A DNA stretch of 11,161 bases from Spirochaetia bacterium (GTDB lineage: Bacteria > Spirochaetota > Spirochaetia > Treponematales > Breznakiellaceae), in contig BOAU01000071.1 of assembly GCA_026002025.1 (NCBI GenBank), forward strand, positions 1-11,161, given 5' to 3'. This document shows positions 8,201 through 11,161 of the stretch, in pieces. The notes under the pieces are model-generated. The model searched no databases. It had not been told where the DNA came from and saw nothing but the letters and a program-made list of their open reading frames with translations. The position numbers and the translations under genes were made by a program. How positions within the stretch are numbered: position 1 is the stretch's first letter; the number at the start of each line of letters is the position of its first letter.

Positions 8201-8216
8201 CCGCGGCAAGCCGCGG
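8201..8216. repeat. Left-end hairpin of the IS200-like element
   Basis: A perfect 7-bp inverted repeat, CCGCGGC and GCCGCGG, around AA (TT on the transposase strand). It lies 26 nt from the left boundary at 8242 and about 25 nt upstream of the tnpA start. It would be the left-end TnpA binding site. Confidence 0.8.
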
Positions 8217-8230
8217 GGTATTAAACCGTA

Positions 8231-8243
8231 TAGGCTTCGCCTA
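8231..8243 (-). repeat. GCGAAGC-type mini-hairpin at the left edge of the element
   Basis: On the transposase strand the element begins AGGCGAAGCCTA, a 5-bp stem with a GAA loop whose core is GCGAAGC. Short DNA with that core is known for unusually stable mini-hairpins. It sits directly against the target sequence and is separate from the main left-end hairpin. Confidence 0.6.
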
Positions 8244-8249
8244 ATGAAT
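8243..8249 (+). repeat. AATGAAT junction copy, target side (left end of the IS200-like element)
   Basis: Identical to 7664-7670. On the transposase strand it is ATTCATT immediately 5' of the element's left end, where this family keeps its required target sequence. It encodes Asn-Glu of the interrupted permease frame. Confidence 0.85.
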
Positions 8250-8359
8250 CGCTTAAGGCGGCTCAGGTGTTTATTGCAACACTCCCGATTTTGGTGATGT
8301 ATCCATTTTTGCAAAAATATTTCATCACCGGTATTGTGATTGGTTCGGTCAAGGAATAA
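8250..8359 (+). pseudogene. Sugar ABC transporter permease, LplC/YtcP-type, 3' part (detached by IS200-like element)
   Basis: Reading from AAT at 8243, the frame gives [20 protein letters not shown], then [18 protein letters not shown] and TAA at 8357-8359. This is the classic last membrane helix and C-terminal tail of LplC/YtcP-type permeases. The fragment has no start codon or ribosome site of its own. Joined at AATGAAT to 6890-7670 it gives a continuous 296-aa protein. The next gene starts 28 bp downstream, so the uninterrupted operon would have run straight into it. Confidence 0.93.
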
Positions 8360-8387
8360 TGTATCGTAAAACGGGAGAAAATAACAC

Positions 8388-10328
8388 ATGACATTTATTC
8401 ATAAACAGTTCCCGCATATTTTTGAGCCTCTTCGAATCCGGAATATGGTTTTGAAAAACAGGATTCATTTTTCCCCCATTGTTACTAACCATGCGGAAAC
8501 GGAATCCGGGCTGGGTACCATCGAACTGTTGGACTTTATCGGTGCGCAGGCGAAGTCCGGTGCAGCCCTTGTGACAATCGGTTCCACCCCCATTGATTTT
8601 GACAGGGGACGGGACTTCTACGGCTGCCTTAGTGTCATCCATGAATCGGACAAAAGGTTCCTTATACAGCTTGCTGACGAGGCGCATAAATATGGCGCAA
8701 AGTTATCCGTCGAGTTGACACACGGCGGCAGGATTGCCGACACCCGCGCATTGCACGGCAAGTCGGCTTTTTCTCCATCGGTTCTGCCGAACGATGATGT
8801 TAAGAAGTTTAAAGAGATAAGCCGCGAGGAAATGCAGACAGTCATAGATAACATGGTTGCATGTGTAAAGCGCTGCAAAGAAAGCCGTTTTGATATGGTC
8901 ATGGTTCATTGTGCACATGGAAATCTTTTAAGTTCTTTTTTAATTCCGGCCATCAATCACAGGAATGACGAATACGGCGGCAGCATAGAAAACCGTATGC
9001 GCTTCCCATTGGAGATGTTGAAAGCCGTGCGCGAGGCCGCTGGTGATATGCCGGTAGAATTGAGAGTAACCGCTGATGAACGAATAGAAAATGGCTGCAC
9101 CCTGGAAGATAAGATTACTTTTTTGAAAGAGGCCGAAAAATATGTCGATTACCTTATTGTTTCCACAGGGCATCTTGAAGCCGAAAGGACTGCCGAGTTT
9201 GCGATGGCGGGGTATTATTTCCCGCCGGGTTTGAATGTACAGAAGGCGGCGGCCATCAAGAAAGCGCTAAAGATTCCGGTTGCGGTGGTGGGCGGAATAT
9301 CAACTATGGAACATGCCGAACAGATTTTAGCGAGCGGCGCTGTAGATATGATCGCCATGGCAAAGGCGCTGATTGCAGACCAGGAGGCGGTAACCAAAGC
9401 CTACAGGGGAGAGAATGTCCGCCCATGTCTGCGTTGTATGTATTGCCTGCATAATGGGCCTGCCCCCATGAATGGCTGCGCGGTAAACCCCCGTGCAGGA
9501 AGGGAGACCTGCTACCATTATTTCCTCAAAGCGGAACACAAAAAAAAGGTGGTTGTAGTAGGCGGCGGTCCCGCCGGAATGACATCTGCGCAAATATTAA
9601 AACGCAGAGGCCACGAGGTAACCTTATACGAAAAAGAAAATACACTTGGCGGGAGGCTCTATGAAGCATCCGCTATGAAACAGAAAACCGGATTCCGCGA
9701 CTATATACGCTGGATGACAAACGAGACACTTCAGTGCGGAGCGAACATTGTCTTGGGTACTGCGGTCACAGCGGAAATGCTCCGTCGGGAAAACCCGGAT
9801 GCAGTGATTATTGCCATCGGCGCTGCACCAATCCTGCCGTTTGCCAATAAGGGCCTTCCCAATATAGTTACGGTAAGCGAAGCCGACCGGCGCGCCGTGC
9901 CGATTGGGCAAAAGGTAGTCATTTGCGGCGCCGGGCTGGCAGGTACGGAATGTGCGATTGACCTTGCCGAAGAAGGCAGAGAAGTTACGCTTCTCGATGC
10001 ACTCCCGCAATCCGCATTGCTGTGGGACTGTATTATGCAGCGTGACGCGGTGGTGGATAGAATCGTTTCCAGTGGAATCCATACACGTTACGAGACAAAA
10101 ATCGCCTCGCTCACCGACAAGGGTGTCCTTGTGGAGGCAGGAACCTCCACACCTGAGTTGATAGCTGCGGACACAATTATACAAGCCTTTGGGCTGCGGC
10201 CGGACGAGTCTGCCATTGAGTCATTACAGTATCTTGTACCGGAAACCTATGTAGTCGGCGATGCAAATCGCGTTGGAACCATCGGGACTGCCAATAACCA
10301 AGCCTTTGAGGTCTGTATGGAAATATAG
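8388..10328 (+). CDS. NADH:flavin oxidoreductase with Fe-S cluster and FAD/NAD domains (BaiCD/BaiH, 2,4-dienoyl-CoA reductase, TMADH family)
   Basis: 646 aa, the usual length. GGGAG at 8373-8377 lies 10 nt before the ATG. Residues 1-345 form an old-yellow-enzyme FMN barrel with HGGR at 112-115, HCAHG at 174-178 and DEYGGSIENRMRF at 194-206. The 4Fe-4S cysteines are Cys347, Cys350, Cys353 and Cys364 (CxxCxxCx10C). A FAD-binding GxGxxG is at 392-397 and an NAD(P)-binding GxGxxG at 514-519. These enzymes pass electrons from NAD(P)H through FAD and the Fe-S cluster to FMN to reduce C=C bonds, or oxidise amines in TMADH. In most relatives the HCAHG motif is followed by Tyr, a likely proton donor; here it is Asn179. 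It closes the operon 28 bp after the broken permease, suggesting that it acts on the imported compound or its aglycone. The substrate is unknown. Confidence 0.93.
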   Translation: MTFIHKQFPHIFEPLRIRNMVLKNRIHFSPIVTNHAETESGLGTIELLDFIGAQAKSGAALVTIGSTPIDFDRGRDFYGCLSVIHESDKRFLIQLADEAHKYGAKLSVELTHGGRIADTRALHGKSAFSPSVLPNDDVKKFKEISREEMQTVIDNMVACVKRCKESRFDMVMVHCAHGNLLSSFLIPAINHRNDEYGGSIENRMRFPLEMLKAVREAAGDMPVELRVTADERIENGCTLEDKITFLKEAEKYVDYLIVSTGHLEAERTAEFAMAGYYFPPGLNVQKAAAIKKALKIPVAVVGGISTMEHAEQILASGAVDMIAMAKALIADQEAVTKAYRGENVRPCLRCMYCLHNGPAPMNGCAVNPRAGRETCYHYFLKAEHKKKVVVVGGGPAGMTSAQILKRRGHEVTLYEKENTLGGRLYEASAMKQKTGFRDYIRWMTNETLQCGANIVLGTAVTAEMLRRENPDAVIIAIGAAPILPFANKGLPNIVTVSEADRRAVPIGQKVVICGAGLAGTECAIDLAEEGREVTLLDALPQSALLWDCIMQRDAVVDRIVSSGIHTRYETKIASLTDKGVLVEAGTSTPELIAADTIIQAFGLRPDESAIESLQYLVPETYVVGDANRVGTIGTANNQAFEVCMEI

Positions 10329-10385
10329 GCCGGTGTGTAACTTGCCGCCGCCTATATCCGAAAGCACCAGCGCCAGGGTACCTAG

Positions 10386-11161
10386 TTACTTTTTGTTAAA
10401 GCAATCCTTAACGGCCTTATACGCCAGTTTCGGCCTGCGGTATTCGTCAACGATCCCCTTGTTGTTGAACCCCCGGGCCCGCCCCAGGGCGTCCCACACC
10501 CGGATATCGCAGTACTGCCAGATATAGCTTCCGGCAAGTCGGGGATCATTCATGAAAAGATCCAGCGTATACTCAAGGTACTCCGCCTGATAATCCTCGG
10601 TCCCCTTCTGATCTTCAAAATTCCGCACCCCGGGAATTCCGTCTGCGCCGAATTCGGAAATGATAACCGGCTTGTCTCCACAGCCTTCATCATCAAGCTT
10701 TTTATAAAAGTCCCGGAGAAAACTTTTCCAGTCAACAAGTTCACCCTGATACCAGCCGAAGTATTTATTGACGCTCACCACATCAACGAGTGGAAAACAA
10801 ATGTCTTCAAGGGGCATCATCGTGGCATAGGTAATCAAACGGGATTTATCCATGCTCCTGATCCGTTCAATGTATTTTTTGGAAAGGGAAAAACAAGCTT
10901 CCGTCCGGGTGTCGTTCTCGTTGTGGAGGCCCCAGAGGATGATGCTGGGATGGTTCAAATCCCGCTCAACCATTTCGGTGTGCATACTAAGGCCCCGTTC
11001 ATTCATAAGGGGATTTTCAAGGGCTTCCTTAAAGAACTTCAATTCGTAGTCGCAAGCAAGAATCTTTTGACAAGGCGTGGGGAAAAGGGAAATAATGGAA
11101 GCTGCCCTTGGGAGGGGGTAGTCCATGATGAGTATAGTACAATCAAACAAGGAAGCGGTGT
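10386..11161 (-). CDS. GH2 beta-glucuronidase-like glycoside hydrolase, C-terminal part (5' end beyond window)
   Basis: The minus-strand frame is open to the right window edge, so the true start is outside; the TTG at 11150 is not a convincing start. The C-terminal TIM-barrel part is clear. NHPSIILWGLHNE holds the acid/base Glu (codon 10917-10919). VNKYFGWYQG matches the LNRYYGWY segment of UidA. ISEFGADG holds the nucleophile Glu (codon 10653-10655). NNKGIVDEYRRPK is the usual C-terminal segment. Such enzymes release terminal beta-glucuronic acid, or in relatives beta-galactose or mannose. Between the window edge and about 11060 the reading is a weak match: the conserved R-T-S-H-Y-P segment is not clear, so a frameshift is possible. 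It runs convergently to the flavoprotein gene; the 57-bp gap shows no clear terminator. Confidence 0.85.
   Translation of the reverse strand, partial: TASLFDCTILIMDYPLPRAASIISLFPTPCQKILACDYELKFFKEALENPLMNERGLSMHTEMVERDLNHPSIILWGLHNENDTRTEACFSLSKKYIERIRSMDKSRLITYATMMPLEDICFPLVDVVSVNKYFGWYQGELVDWKSFLRDFYKKLDDEGCGDKPVIISEFGADGIPGVRNFEDQKGTEDYQAEYLEYTLDLFMNDPRLAGSYIWQYCDIRVWDALGRARGFNNKGIVDEYRRPKLAYKAVKDCFNKK

Larger units (their letters stand above)
7664..8242 (-). mobile_element. IS200-like element (IS200/IS605 family, tnpA only) inserted in the permease gene
   Basis: About 579 bp holding one minus-strand Y1 transposase and no tnpB. Because tnpA is on the minus strand, the left end lies at 8242 and the right end at 7664. 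Each end has a hairpin, as in this family: close to the cut site at the right end (7673-7692) and more distant at the left end (8201-8216). The boundary is fixed by the interrupted gene: joining the flanks through a single AATGAAT restores the permease frame. By family convention the copy at 8243-8249 is the flanking target and the copy at 7664-7670 is the element's own right-end cleavage sequence; which copy belongs to the element is inferred. Confidence 0.9.

Noticed and set aside
7750..8244. Plus-strand open frames of 164 and 103 codons across the IS200-like element.
   Set aside because: They lie opposite tnpA, have no family features, and tnpA has all catalytic motifs.
8334..8360. TTGTGA with AATAAT as a promoter for the flavoprotein gene.
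   Set aside because: The spacing is 15 nt and both boxes lie in the permease coding region; the match is no better than expected by chance.
10329..10385. A bidirectional terminator between the convergent genes.
   Set aside because: No hairpin with a T-tract is visible on either strand; only a GGTACC palindrome and short repeats are present.

Overview
The window looks like an accessory carbohydrate-use locus from a host- or gut-associated anaerobe, damaged by two insertion sequences. This guess rests on three things: a large lipoprotein solute-binding protein with LplB/LplC-type permeases, a BaiCD/BaiH-type flavin oxidoreductase containing an Fe-S cluster, and an IS200-type element. Clostridia or a gut treponeme would both fit. 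The phylum cannot be fixed from this sequence alone.

Layout. Bases 1-659 are the right part of an IS4-family (IS231-like) element: the transposase C-terminus and a right terminal inverted repeat. The element abuts a LysR-type regulator (660-1539) that has lost its start codon and first dozen or so residues. After a 111-bp gap comes a tightly packed plus-strand cluster: an NTF2/SnoaL-like small protein (1651-2235), an (alpha/alpha)6 glycoside-hydrolase-like protein (2257-4047), a sugar-binding lipoprotein (4077-5930), a first permease (5952-6881), a second permease (6890-8359, interrupted) and a large ene-reductase-type flavoprotein (8388-10328). A GH2 beta-glucuronidase-like gene runs convergently on the minus strand and is cut by the right edge (10386-11161).

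Key observation. The second permease is split by an IS200-like element (about 7664-8242, with a minus-strand Y1 HUH transposase). Removing the element between two identical AATGAAT copies restores one 296-codon permease frame with the usual C-terminus. Both ends carry hairpins, and the left end also has a mini-hairpin containing GCGAAGC.

How the genes may work together (inference). The binding protein and two permeases would import an oligosaccharide or glycoside, and the glycosidase-like protein would act on it in the cytoplasm. The flavoprotein and the NTF2-like protein could modify a released oxidised sugar or aglycone. As it stands, the regulator and one permease are broken, so the pathway is probably off or decaying unless the IS200-like element excises. 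No RNA gene, CRISPR array or clear rho-independent terminator was found, and no gene-free stretch exceeds 300 bases.
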